From NCBI GenBank assembly GCA_900771305.1, contig CAAGNL010000207.1, positions 1 through 8,884 of the forward strand: a stretch of 8,884 nucleotides of DNA, written 5' to 3'. Position 1 is the first letter of the stretch. Every line of letters starts with the position of its first letter. The notes beneath the pieces are model-generated. The model ran no database searches. It was not told the DNA's origin and was given only the letters and a program-made list of their open reading frames with translations. This document shows, piece by piece, positions 1-7,153 of the stretch. The position numbers and the translations under genes are program-made. The stretch is from Kiritimatiellia bacterium (GTDB lineage Bacteria; Verrucomicrobiota; Kiritimatiellia; RFP12; UBA1067).

Positions 1-98
1 TGATGGGCAATATCGACTGGGACTACAACTCGAATCCCGGTCCCCACACGAAGTCCAGCGACTTCCGCTACATGCTCGGCCTCGGCTACAAGTGGTAA
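1..98 (+). CDS. Outer-membrane beta-barrel protein, C-terminal fragment
   Basis: Only the last 31-32 codons are present; the gene begins before the window. The reading frame ends at TAA 96-98. The terminal residues, MLGLGYKW, fit the classical outer-membrane beta-signal, in which the final strand has a glycine, alternating hydrophobic or aromatic residues and a terminal aromatic (Tyr-Lys-Trp here). The BAM complex recognises this signal when it inserts barrels into the outer membrane. The preceding residues are polar and rich in Asn, Ser, Gly and Pro, like a surface loop. Placement as a barrel end is fairly safe, but the family (porin, OmpA-like, autotransporter or other) cannot be told from so short a piece. 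A terminator hairpin follows 26 bases after the stop, so this gene closes its own transcription unit. Confidence 0.6.
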   Translation, partial: MGNIDWDYNSNPGPHTKSSDFRYMLGLGYKW

Positions 99-123
99 TC
101 TGGCTTCGGCCTCGAACATGATC

Positions 124-177
124 CAGGTGTTGGGCGTGGTGGTTCGCTGATCCCCGCCTGACACCTGTTGTTTTTAT
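124..177 (+). terminator. Rho-independent terminator after the barrel gene
   Basis: Bases 124-136 pair with 155-167 to give a 13-bp stem containing two G-U pairs and a loop of about 18 bases. The T-rich run TTGTTTTTAT follows at 168-177. The hairpin lies 26 bases after the stop of the upstream gene and ends only 7 bases before the ATG of the radical SAM gene at 185. It therefore occupies the place where that gene's ribosome binding site and promoter would normally be. Confidence 0.75.
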
Positions 178-184
178 CCATGCC

Positions 185-1627
185 ATGAAAATCGCGATTT
201 GCTATCCGCCTCTGCCAAGCGAAAAGGGTGTTCCGCTCCTTTCGCAGAACCGCCAGTTCCAATGGTTCTCACGCCCCACTTACATCTTCCCGGTCGTGCC
301 CGCCACCGCGGCCACGATGCTGAAGCAGGCCGGACACGAGGTCGCATGGCTGGATGGCATTGCCGAGGAATGGACGCCGGAAGATTTTTCCAAGCGCCTC
401 GCGGCTTTCACCCCCGACCTCGTGGTGCTGGAGACCAAGACGCCCGTCGTCAAGCGCCACTGGAAGTGGATTGCCGACTTCAAGACGACTCATGCGGATG
501 GTCCCAAGGTGGTTCTCGTCGGCGACCATGTGACGGCGTTGCCGGACGAGACGATGGAGAACTGTCCCGTCGACTACATCCTCACCGGCGGCGACTGGGA
601 CTTCCTGCTGATGAATCTCGTCTCCTCGAACTTCGATTCGTCCAAGTTCGAGCCCGGCATCTGGTACCGTGGCGGCAATACGGGACGCTTCCAGCTGAAC
701 CATGATCTCAAGTCGACGCCGTGGATCGACCGCGACCTCTGCAAGTGGAAGCTCTACGCCTACAAGAACGGCAACTTCCGAAAGACGCCGGGCACGTATC
801 TCATGGCGGGACGCGACTGCTGGCATGCGAAATGCACCTTCTGCAGCTGGACGACCCTCTACCCGACCTACCGCACGCGGGACCCCATTGATGTTGTCAA
901 TGAAATCGGAGATCTCATCGAACGCTACGGCGTGAAGGAGATCATGGACGATTCCGGATCCTTCCCCGTGGGCGAGTGGATGCGGACGTTCTGCAACGAG
1001 ATGATCAGACGCGGCTATCCGAAGAAACTCCGCATCGACTGCAACATGCGCTTCGGACGCCTCTCCCTCGAGGACTACAAGCTGATGCGCAAGGCAGGCT
1101 TCCGACTGGTTCTCTTCGGCGTCGAGAGCGCGAACCAGTATACGCTTGATCGTTTCGTCAAGGCGCTCAAGGTCGAGGATGTCGAACAGGGCGCCGCGTG
1201 GGCCCACAAGGCGGGGCTTGACGTCCATCTCACCTTCATGTTCGGCCACGCCTGGGAGGGGAAGGAGGAGATCGAGAACACCGTGCGCCTTGCCCGCAGA
1301 ATGCTGGCGAAGGGCTGGGCCTCCACGCTCCAGTGCACGATGACGATCCCCTATCCGGGCACACCGCTATTCAAGGAACTGAAGGAGAACGACGGACTCA
1401 CGACGCTGGACTGGGACGAGTACGACATGCGTCGCCAGATCACCAAGACGCCGAAGGCCACTGAGGACGAAATCAAGGCGGCCGTCCGTCGCGTCTACTC
1501 GGGCTTCTTCCAGCCGGAAGCGCTTCTGCGCCGCCTGTGTTCCTTCCGCACGCTTTTCGACTTCGGCTTCTACTACCGTGGATTCCGGTCAATTCTTGGT
1601 CATCTGCTCGACTTCAGAAAGGATTGA
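185..1627 (+). CDS. B12-binding-type radical SAM protein with CX4CX2C motif
   Basis: This is a 480-residue predicted cytoplasmic enzyme. Residues 1-150 resemble the cobalamin-binding (Rossmann-like) domain found in front of many radical SAM proteins: an MKIAICYPP start, then AGHEVAWLDG and PKVVLVGDH strands. I do not see the DxHxxG cobalamin-ligand motif, and its absence is common in this class. The [4Fe-4S] motif is C212, C217 and C220. This is CX4CX2C, not the usual CX3CX2C. Further radical SAM TIM-barrel features follow: LFGVESANQ and a HLTFMFGHAWEGKEEIENT segment typical of BchE-like or class B methyltransferase relatives. A C-terminal region of about 70 residues follows the barrel. The substrate is unknown; methylation, cyclisation or rearrangement are all possible. 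The start at 185 matches where the family's first beta strand begins, but no Shine-Dalgarno sequence precedes it. The next gene starts 2 bases after its stop, implying co-transcription. Confidence 0.85.
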   Translation: MKIAICYPPLPSEKGVPLLSQNRQFQWFSRPTYIFPVVPATAATMLKQAGHEVAWLDGIAEEWTPEDFSKRLAAFTPDLVVLETKTPVVKRHWKWIADFKTTHADGPKVVLVGDHVTALPDETMENCPVDYILTGGDWDFLLMNLVSSNFDSSKFEPGIWYRGGNTGRFQLNHDLKSTPWIDRDLCKWKLYAYKNGNFRKTPGTYLMAGRDCWHAKCTFCSWTTLYPTYRTRDPIDVVNEIGDLIERYGVKEIMDDSGSFPVGEWMRTFCNEMIRRGYPKKLRIDCNMRFGRLSLEDYKLMRKAGFRLVLFGVESANQYTLDRFVKALKVEDVEQGAAWAHKAGLDVHLTFMFGHAWEGKEEIENTVRLARRMLAKGWASTLQCTMTIPYPGTPLFKELKENDGLTTLDWDEYDMRRQITKTPKATEDEIKAAVRRVYSGFFQPEALLRRLCSFRTLFDFGFYYRGFRSILGHLLDFRKD

Positions 1628-1629
1628 GT

Positions 1630-3132
1630 ATGGTACGCCCCGTGTTTTCTTCGCTTCTTTCACGTCGGTCCTTTGTCAGGGGGGGGCTGTTGACGTCCGT
1701 GGCTTTCCCGTTCATCGGTTATGGGCGTAACGCCGTCGGGAAGGCCACGCTCGCGCTGATTGGAGCAGGCAAGCAGGGACGGGGGCTCCTGCACGCGTTT
1801 CTGGGGCAGGATCTCGTTGTGACCGCGGTCTGCGACTGCGATCGGGCACGGTGCGAGGACCGCACGCGCGTGGTCAATGAATATTATGCGCAGCATCCCC
1901 ATCTTGGCGTGCCGGGTGATGCCTGCCGTGCGGTGGCCGACTTCCGCGAGATCCTCGCGGACCCGTCCATTGACATGGTGTGCATCGCGACGCCGGACCA
2001 TTGGCACGCCTACATGGTCGTGGAGGCGATGAAGGCGGGCAAGGATGTCTACAGCGAGAAGCCGCTCACGCACACCGTGGACGAGGCGAAGGTGATTCTT
2101 GCAGCGAGCGCGAAGTATGGCCGCATCCTTCAGACAGGGGCGATGCAGCGCTCTGGAATTGAATTCCGCACGGCGTGCGAGGTCGTCCGCAACGGCGGCA
2201 TCGGCAAGGTGATGCTGGTGGACGCGAACTTCGGCGGGCCGTCGCGTCCGCATCGCGACTACGAGAATCCGGCGAATGCCGCGGCCGAGGGTGCGCCGAA
2301 TCCGGATGTCGACTTCGACATGTGGTGCGGCGGCGCGCCGCGCGTGAAGTACTCCGACCGCCTCTCCCCGCGCGGCGTGCATGATTTCTTCCCCATGTTC
2401 TGGCGGAACGACGATTACTTCGGCCTTGGCATGTGCGGTGACTGGGGGGCTCACCATCTGGACATCGCGCAGTGGGGGCTGGGTCTGGACGAAAGCGGCC
2501 CTGTGAAGGTTGTGAAGTCCGAGAAGGCGCCGTCGCGCGATCCGAACTGCGGCGGACGCCGCCAAAGCGGCATGTCGTTCCTCTGCGCGGACGGCTGCGT
2601 GATCCGGCACAGTCCTTACGGCGGCTCCGCCTGGGGCACGGTCTTCTATGGCACCGAAGGCATCGTCGCGGTCAACCGCGGCAGGATCGCCGTGTGGCGC
2701 GGCAAGGGCGTGACGCCCGATGCGGCGCTGCAGAAACGCCTGAACGAGGGGACCTTCGACGCGATGGAGCGGGTGGCCTTCTGGAATGCGCCCGGCGACG
2801 GGAAGCCGCCGCGCCCCGCAAACAACCGGAGCCTGCTCGACGCCGTGAACAAGGCGACGAAGGCCTTCGGACTCAAGAAGGCCAAGGTGAAGCTCTACAA
2901 GGCGAACGGGCACCCTGCGGACTTCGTCGCCTGCTTCAAGTCGCGGCAGCAGCCCTGCTCGCGCGCGGAGGTCGGCGCGCGGAGCTCGATCCTCTGCAAT
3001 CTCTGCAACCTCAGCTATGTGCATGACGCAGGGTTCGACTGGAATCCCCGTGCGAATGCCTTTGCGAACGGCACGGGCGACGCGGCATGGCTTACGAAGA
3101 ACTACCGCGGCGCCTGGGCGGTGAAGCTCTGA
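1630..3132 (+). CDS. Tat-exported Gfo/Idh/MocA family oxidoreductase (first copy)
   Basis: This 500-residue predicted NAD(P)-dependent sugar oxidoreductase carries a twin-arginine signal near its N terminus (SRRSFVRGG, then a hydrophobic stretch). It should be exported folded with its nucleotide bound, as is known for Zymomonas glucose-fructose oxidoreductase. The dinucleotide-binding loop GAGKQG is at residues 45-50. The family's EKP catalytic-lysine motif is at 143-145. The GDWGAHHLD segment contains His275, which lines up with the active-site histidine region of the family. The start at 1630 is chosen because AGAAAGGA (1616-1623) lies 6 bases upstream and the Tat motif follows directly; the frame is open further upstream but only inside the preceding gene. 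Gfo/Idh/MocA members include dehydrogenases, epimerising enzymes and NAD-dependent glycosidases (GH109), so the exact reaction and substrate cannot be assigned. It shares a D-x-W-C-G-x-A-P segment with the next gene, so the two are distant paralogues. Confidence 0.9.
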   Translation: MVRPVFSSLLSRRSFVRGGLLTSVAFPFIGYGRNAVGKATLALIGAGKQGRGLLHAFLGQDLVVTAVCDCDRARCEDRTRVVNEYYAQHPHLGVPGDACRAVADFREILADPSIDMVCIATPDHWHAYMVVEAMKAGKDVYSEKPLTHTVDEAKVILAASAKYGRILQTGAMQRSGIEFRTACEVVRNGGIGKVMLVDANFGGPSRPHRDYENPANAAAEGAPNPDVDFDMWCGGAPRVKYSDRLSPRGVHDFFPMFWRNDDYFGLGMCGDWGAHHLDIAQWGLGLDESGPVKVVKSEKAPSRDPNCGGRRQSGMSFLCADGCVIRHSPYGGSAWGTVFYGTEGIVAVNRGRIAVWRGKGVTPDAALQKRLNEGTFDAMERVAFWNAPGDGKPPRPANNRSLLDAVNKATKAFGLKKAKVKLYKANGHPADFVACFKSRQQPCSRAEVGARSSILCNLCNLSYVHDAGFDWNPRANAFANGTGDAAWLTKNYRGAWAVKL

Positions 3133-3148
3133 CTTCAATTGAATGACT

Positions 3149-3155
3149 GAAAGGA
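3149..3155 (+). promoter_or_regulatory. Shine-Dalgarno site fixing the start of the second oxidoreductase
   Basis: GAAAGGA lies 8 bases before the ATG at 3164, which is ideal spacing. It lies inside the reading frame if the earlier in-frame ATG at 3143 is used, and that ATG has no purine-rich site before it. The site therefore favours 3164, which gives a Tat signal beginning MRRRAFLKLAAG with a short n-region. Confidence 0.65.
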
Positions 3156-3163
3156 TGGATGAT

Positions 3164-4609
3164 ATGAGGAGACGTGCATTCCTGAAGCTCGCGGCTGGCA
3201 CGGCTGCGATGCCCCTGTTCAACATCGGCGCGGCCGAGAACGGTCCCGGCGGCGAGCGGAAGATCCGCATCGGCCTGATCGGCTGTGGCGGACGCATGGG
3301 CCTGAGCACGCGCTATGGCATTCTGAACGGCATGTGCGGTCCGGACGAGGAGATCGTCTGTATGGCCGAGCCGGATCCCTCGCACTGGGACAAGGTGCGC
3401 GCCGTGGTCAAGGCGCACCAGCCGCAGACGGACACTTCCAAGATTCGAGCCTACTACGACTATCGCGAGATGATCGAGAAGGAGGCGAAGAACCTCGACG
3501 CCGTTGCGATTGCGACGCCGAACCACCACCATGCGCCCGCCGCGCTGCTGGCGATGGCGAAGGGCCTGCATGTCTACGTCGAGAAGCCGATGGCGCTCAC
3601 CGTGGAGGAAGTTCGCCTGATGCACGCGATGCAGAAGAAGATGGGCGTCGTCGGGCAGGTCGGCAACCACGGCCACAGCGAAGAGGGTATGCGTCGCCTC
3701 GTGGAATACATTCGCGCGGGAACGATCGGCCAGGTGCGCGAGGTGTGGAGCTATGACGATCGCCTGAACGCGATGCTGTACCGTCCGCCGAAGGCCGAAC
3801 CGCCGAAGGGCATGGACTGGGATTCCTGGTGCGGTCCCGCGCCAGTCTGCGACTTCTACAAGGGCACGCCCGACCACAACGGACTCCATCCGCATGACTG
3901 GCACGACTGGATTGGCTACGGCAACGGCTCGATCGGCAACATGGGCACGCACATCATCGACCCCGTCTTCTGGGCGCTTGACCTCGGGAAGGTGGTGCCG
4001 GAGAGCGTGGAGACGAAGCGTGTCGAGTGGGGTTGCGAGGGCAGCTGGTCCTGGTCCACCGAAATCGAGTGGAAGTATCCGTCCCGCGCAGGCATGGACG
4101 CGGTGACGCTCCACTGGCACGACGGCGTGAAGCCGGGCATTCCGTACGACAAGGAGCACGTGAACAAGATCGGGATCTGCCTGAAGCGCGAGTTCCAGCA
4201 TCTGCCGCCGATGGTGCTCGAGCTGGAGAAGAAATACGGGCAGAACCTGGGCTGCCTGGGCTCGATCTTCGTGGGCGAGAAGGGGATGATCCGCATTGGG
4301 CCGCACGGAGACGGACTGGTGTTTGGTCCGAAGGACCTCTACAAGCAGCGTCCTCCGAAGCTCTTCCCGCGCGAGAAGGGGATGACGCATCAGGCGGACT
4401 GGTTGCGTGCCATCCGCAATCCGAACCGTCCGTGCGGCTGCAACTTCGACTACTCGGCGCCGCTCGCGACGACGGTGCTCCTCGGCAACGCCGCCCCGCG
4501 CGCCGGCGTGAAGAAGCTGCTCTGGAACGGTCAGAAGTTCACGAACGACGAGTCCGCGAACCAGTATCTCAAGACGACCTACCGTCCCGGCTGGGAGCTG
4601 GTGGGCTGA
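3164..4609 (+). CDS. Tat-exported Gfo/Idh/MocA family oxidoreductase (second copy)
   Basis: This is 481 residues from the preferred ATG at 3164; an in-frame ATG at 3143 would add 7 residues but has no ribosome binding site. The N terminus MRRRAFLKLAAGTAAMPLF is a twin-arginine signal, so periplasmic export with bound NAD(P) is predicted. The dinucleotide-binding segment GCGGRMG occupies residues 40-46. The EKP motif is at 140-142, and GNMGTHIID contains His263, equivalent to His275 of the upstream paralogue. The C-terminal half looks like the alpha/beta domain of bacterial Gfo/Idh/MocA proteins. It has an extra region rich in Trp, His and Asp around residues 240-260 (DWHDWIGYGNGS) that may form the sugar site. 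The two paralogues differ clearly in this region, so they probably act on different substrates or in opposite redox directions. The GH5-aldolase gene starts 20 bases downstream. The substrate cannot be predicted from sequence alone. Confidence 0.9.
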   Translation: MRRRAFLKLAAGTAAMPLFNIGAAENGPGGERKIRIGLIGCGGRMGLSTRYGILNGMCGPDEEIVCMAEPDPSHWDKVRAVVKAHQPQTDTSKIRAYYDYREMIEKEAKNLDAVAIATPNHHHAPAALLAMAKGLHVYVEKPMALTVEEVRLMHAMQKKMGVVGQVGNHGHSEEGMRRLVEYIRAGTIGQVREVWSYDDRLNAMLYRPPKAEPPKGMDWDSWCGPAPVCDFYKGTPDHNGLHPHDWHDWIGYGNGSIGNMGTHIIDPVFWALDLGKVVPESVETKRVEWGCEGSWSWSTEIEWKYPSRAGMDAVTLHWHDGVKPGIPYDKEHVNKIGICLKREFQHLPPMVLELEKKYGQNLGCLGSIFVGEKGMIRIGPHGDGLVFGPKDLYKQRPPKLFPREKGMTHQADWLRAIRNPNRPCGCNFDYSAPLATTVLLGNAAPRAGVKKLLWNGQKFTNDESANQYLKTTYRPGWELVG

Positions 4610-4629
4610 ATCGTTGCGGAGGGCGTGGC

Positions 4630-7098
4630 ATGAAGAACTTGATGGTCGTGGCGTTGTGCGTCTGCGTGGCGTTGGGGGCGGTTGCGGACGGCTGGAAGCT
4701 CGGGAGATACACCACCCGTGTGGGTGACATCGTGACGGTGGACATTCCAAAGGGAAAGGTCGACTCTGGCGCGGCGACGTGTGCCTATGACTTTCCGAAG
4801 TTCGACGGAAAGAGTTTCCGCGCGACAGTCAAGGCCCGTGGCTTCGGGGTCTTTTGCCCCGAGACGCCGTACTTCGGCTTCAAGTTCATGGCCACTTACA
4901 AGAATGCGGAGACTGGCGAGAACGTCTATCCAGGGGCACCCCAGATCGGCGGCGACTTCCCCTGGCGGACGGTGACGTTCATCGACAGTCGGACGGGGGG
5001 CAGGCGTCTGCCTGGCATCTTCACGCTCGGTCTCCAGGCCGGTTACGGTCGTGTGGAGTTCGATCTCTCGACCTTCAAGGTCGAGGCGTCGCCTCCGCTC
5101 TGGCCCGAGACCAACGCCACCCACCGGTGCGTCTACACGCCTCGCGTGAAGGATGCGCCGGCGCGGCGCGGCGTGATGCTGGGCCACAACCTCAAGGAGG
5201 ACGACTTCAAGGTCCTGCACGACTGGGGCGTGACGCTCGCGCGCTTCCAGATGACGCGCCAGTGGAACACCGTGGGCGGGAACCGCGACCTCGCGGACTA
5301 CGGAAGATACATCGACGGTGAGCTTGACAGCCTGGAGAAGCATCTCGTCTGGGCGAAGAAGTACGGCATCCAGATCGTCGTGGACCTCCATGCGGCACCC
5401 GGCGCGCGCGATGAGCACAAGGACCTCTACATGTGTCATGACGCGAAGTACGCGGACGCCTTCATCGCCACATGGCGGAAGATCGCGACGCGGTTCAGGG
5501 GACGTCCGGAGATCTACGGCTTCGACCTCATCAACGAACCGCAGCAGGTCACGCCCGCGCTGCCGGGCTGCGACTACTGGTCCATCCAGAGCCGTGCCGC
5601 CGAGGCCATCCGCGCAATCGACCCGGAGACGCCGGTCATCATCGAGTCCAACTGCTACGACGGCCCCGGTACGTTCTCCTATCTCAGGCCACTCGCGCTC
5701 ACGAACATCATCTACCAGGTGCACATGTACGTGCCGATGGAGTTCACGCACCAGGGCGTGTTCGACAAGAATGCCGCCCGCACGCACTATCCCGATGCCG
5801 CGAGGGGCTGGAACATCGACTTCATCCGCCGGACGATGAAGCCGGTGATCGACTTCCAGAAGCGGCACGACGCGAAAGTCTACGTGGGCGAATTCTCGGC
5901 CATCGTGTGGGGCGAGGGCGCAGGGGACTACATCCGCGACTGCATCGACGTCTTTGAGGAGAACCGCTGGGACTGGACCTTCCACGCGTTTCGTGAGTGG
6001 AGCGGCTGGAGCGTCGAGTACGAGGCTGCCGAACCCTGGAAGCAGAAGCCTTCGCAGGACAACCCGCGCAAGCGCGCGCTGCTGGACGGGTTCCGCAGGG
6101 GCACCGCACGAACGAAGGATCCCATTCGCGGACCCTTCCCGCTGCTCTGCACGCCGTGGACGGCGGAGGGCGCGCTGGACTGTGACGTGCTTGCGAAGGA
6201 GGCCGCATTCATGAGCGCGGGCGGCGTGGCGGGCGTGATCTGGCCGACTGCGGGCGAGGTGAAGGACCTAGTGCACGAGGGCGAGTATGTGAAAGGGCTC
6301 GACGCGCTCGCGGCGCGGGCCGCGAAACCGGACTTCAAGGCGCGCTTGACGGCGATCTGCCCCGGCAGCACCTCCGAGGATGCGCTCAACCGAGTGCGTG
6401 AAGTGAACGCGGCGATGGCGAAACACGGGGTGAAGATGGCGATCCTGGCGCGTCCGCCGGACGATGCGAAGACACAGGATGACATCGAGAAGCACTATCG
6501 CGCGCTGGCGAAGATCGCGAAGTGCCCCGTGATCATTCAGACGTACAACGGGAAGAGTCCGCAGCCCGACGTGTCGCTTCTGGTGAAGCTCGCGAAGGAG
6601 TATCCGGACATCTACGGCTACGTGAAGGAGGAGTCGCCGGGCGGCAAGGTCAATGGCCGCATCGCGGAGCTCGTGGCCGCGAAGCCGGTGATGAAGACCG
6701 TGTTCAGCGGCTGGGGCGCGAAGGGCTGGCTCTACCAGGGACGCGCCCTCGGGACGGAGGGCATTGTCACGCAGCGCCCCGCCTACGCCGATCTGCTCGC
6801 GAAGATGTGGGCGGAAGAGCAGAAGGGCGATCCCGACGGGAAGCTCACGGACCTTTACTCCAAGTATCTGCTGATGATCAACCTCGGCGACACGTTCGGC
6901 GGGACTGCGGACCAGATGCGCGGTCCCCACCTCTACGTGCTGATGAAGCGCGGCGTCTTCACGAACACCTACACGCGCAAGCGTCCGCCGAAGGGCGACA
7001 CGAGCGGAAAGAAGTGGGTCGTCGAGGAGTTCAAGCTCACGGACGCGGAGAAGGCCGAGGTCGACCGCCGCCTCGCCTACTGCGGACTTCTTCCCTAA
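4630..7098 (+). CDS. Secreted GH5-type glycosidase fused to DapA/NanA-type aldolase
   Basis: This 822-residue protein begins with a Sec signal peptide (MKNLMVVALCVCVALGAVA, likely cut after Ala19). The start is supported by GGAGGG at 4618-4623, 6 bases before the ATG. Residues about 20-170 look like a beta-sandwich of unknown type, perhaps carbohydrate-binding. Residues about 175-490 form a GH5-like TIM barrel: Arg205, His254, the acid/base Glu303 in LINEPQ, His365 in QVHMY and the nucleophile Glu421 in VGEFSA. Residues about 499-822 match the dihydrodipicolinate synthase / N-acetylneuraminate lyase family. They begin GPFPLLCTPW, with TAGE at 540-543 (usual TTGE), Tyr639-Asn640 (usual YN) and Lys666 in YVKEES as the Schiff-base lysine. 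The Tyr-Lys spacing of 27 is close to the 28 of E. coli DapA (Tyr133, Lys161). Both halves look catalytically intact. The join is only a few residues long, with no in-frame stop and no sign of a frameshift. The substrate is unknown; a beta-glycan for GH5 and a 2-keto acid for the aldolase are the family expectations. Confidence 0.85.
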   Translation: MKNLMVVALCVCVALGAVADGWKLGRYTTRVGDIVTVDIPKGKVDSGAATCAYDFPKFDGKSFRATVKARGFGVFCPETPYFGFKFMATYKNAETGENVYPGAPQIGGDFPWRTVTFIDSRTGGRRLPGIFTLGLQAGYGRVEFDLSTFKVEASPPLWPETNATHRCVYTPRVKDAPARRGVMLGHNLKEDDFKVLHDWGVTLARFQMTRQWNTVGGNRDLADYGRYIDGELDSLEKHLVWAKKYGIQIVVDLHAAPGARDEHKDLYMCHDAKYADAFIATWRKIATRFRGRPEIYGFDLINEPQQVTPALPGCDYWSIQSRAAEAIRAIDPETPVIIESNCYDGPGTFSYLRPLALTNIIYQVHMYVPMEFTHQGVFDKNAARTHYPDAARGWNIDFIRRTMKPVIDFQKRHDAKVYVGEFSAIVWGEGAGDYIRDCIDVFEENRWDWTFHAFREWSGWSVEYEAAEPWKQKPSQDNPRKRALLDGFRRGTARTKDPIRGPFPLLCTPWTAEGALDCDVLAKEAAFMSAGGVAGVIWPTAGEVKDLVHEGEYVKGLDALAARAAKPDFKARLTAICPGSTSEDALNRVREVNAAMAKHGVKMAILARPPDDAKTQDDIEKHYRALAKIAKCPVIIQTYNGKSPQPDVSLLVKLAKEYPDIYGYVKEESPGGKVNGRIAELVAAKPVMKTVFSGWGAKGWLYQGRALGTEGIVTQRPAYADLLAKMWAEEQKGDPDGKLTDLYSKYLLMINLGDTFGGTADQMRGPHLYVLMKRGVFTNTYTRKRPPKGDTSGKKWVVEEFKLTDAEKAEVDRRLAYCGLLP

Positions 7099-7109
7099 AG
7101 CCGAAAATG

Positions 7110-7118
7110 TGATATACT
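7110..7118 (+). promoter_or_regulatory. Extended -10 promoter for argG
   Basis: TGATATACT combines an extended -10 TG with the hexamer TATACT (7113-7118), 36 bases before the argG ATG. No good -35 box is visible (TTCCCT at 7091-7096 is the nearest, with a 16-base spacer), which is tolerated in extended -10 promoters. The predicted transcript starts near 7125. This gap is AT-rich compared with its GC-rich surroundings and contains no terminator, so read-through from the upstream operon is also possible. Confidence 0.5.
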
Positions 7119-7153
7119 AATCGTCTCTTTTCAAGGAAAGGTGCATTCATAAA

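Noticed and set aside
269..1249. Long open frame on the minus strand opposite the radical SAM gene
   Set aside because: It is a shadow of a GC-rich coding sequence: the product is rich in Arg, Ala and Val with no recognisable domain, while the plus strand encodes a clear family protein.
1537..1629. Upstream extension of the first oxidoreductase into the radical SAM gene
   Set aside because: The frame is open, but a good ribosome binding site (1616-1623) and the Tat signal place the start at 1630; the extension would put about 30 unrelated residues before the signal.
4027..4629. Upstream extension of the glycosidase-aldolase gene into the second oxidoreductase gene
   Set aside because: Ribosome binding site GGAGGG and a clean Sec signal peptide begin at 4630; the extension is an out-of-frame reading of the preceding gene.
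1660..4750. Two long minus-strand open frames (1660-3309 and 3092-4750) opposite the oxidoreductase genes
   Set aside because: Both lie across convincing plus-strand genes, show low-complexity Arg/His/Leu-rich composition and have no motif of any family I recognise.
4579..5985. Long minus-strand open frame opposite the glycosidase domain
   Set aside because: Same shadow pattern from GC-rich codons; no conserved motif and no plausible start site.
6080..6160. Frameshift as explanation of the glycosidase-aldolase fusion
   Set aside because: Both domains lie in the same frame and the alternative frames around the junction give no nearby stop or start that would restore two normal genes.
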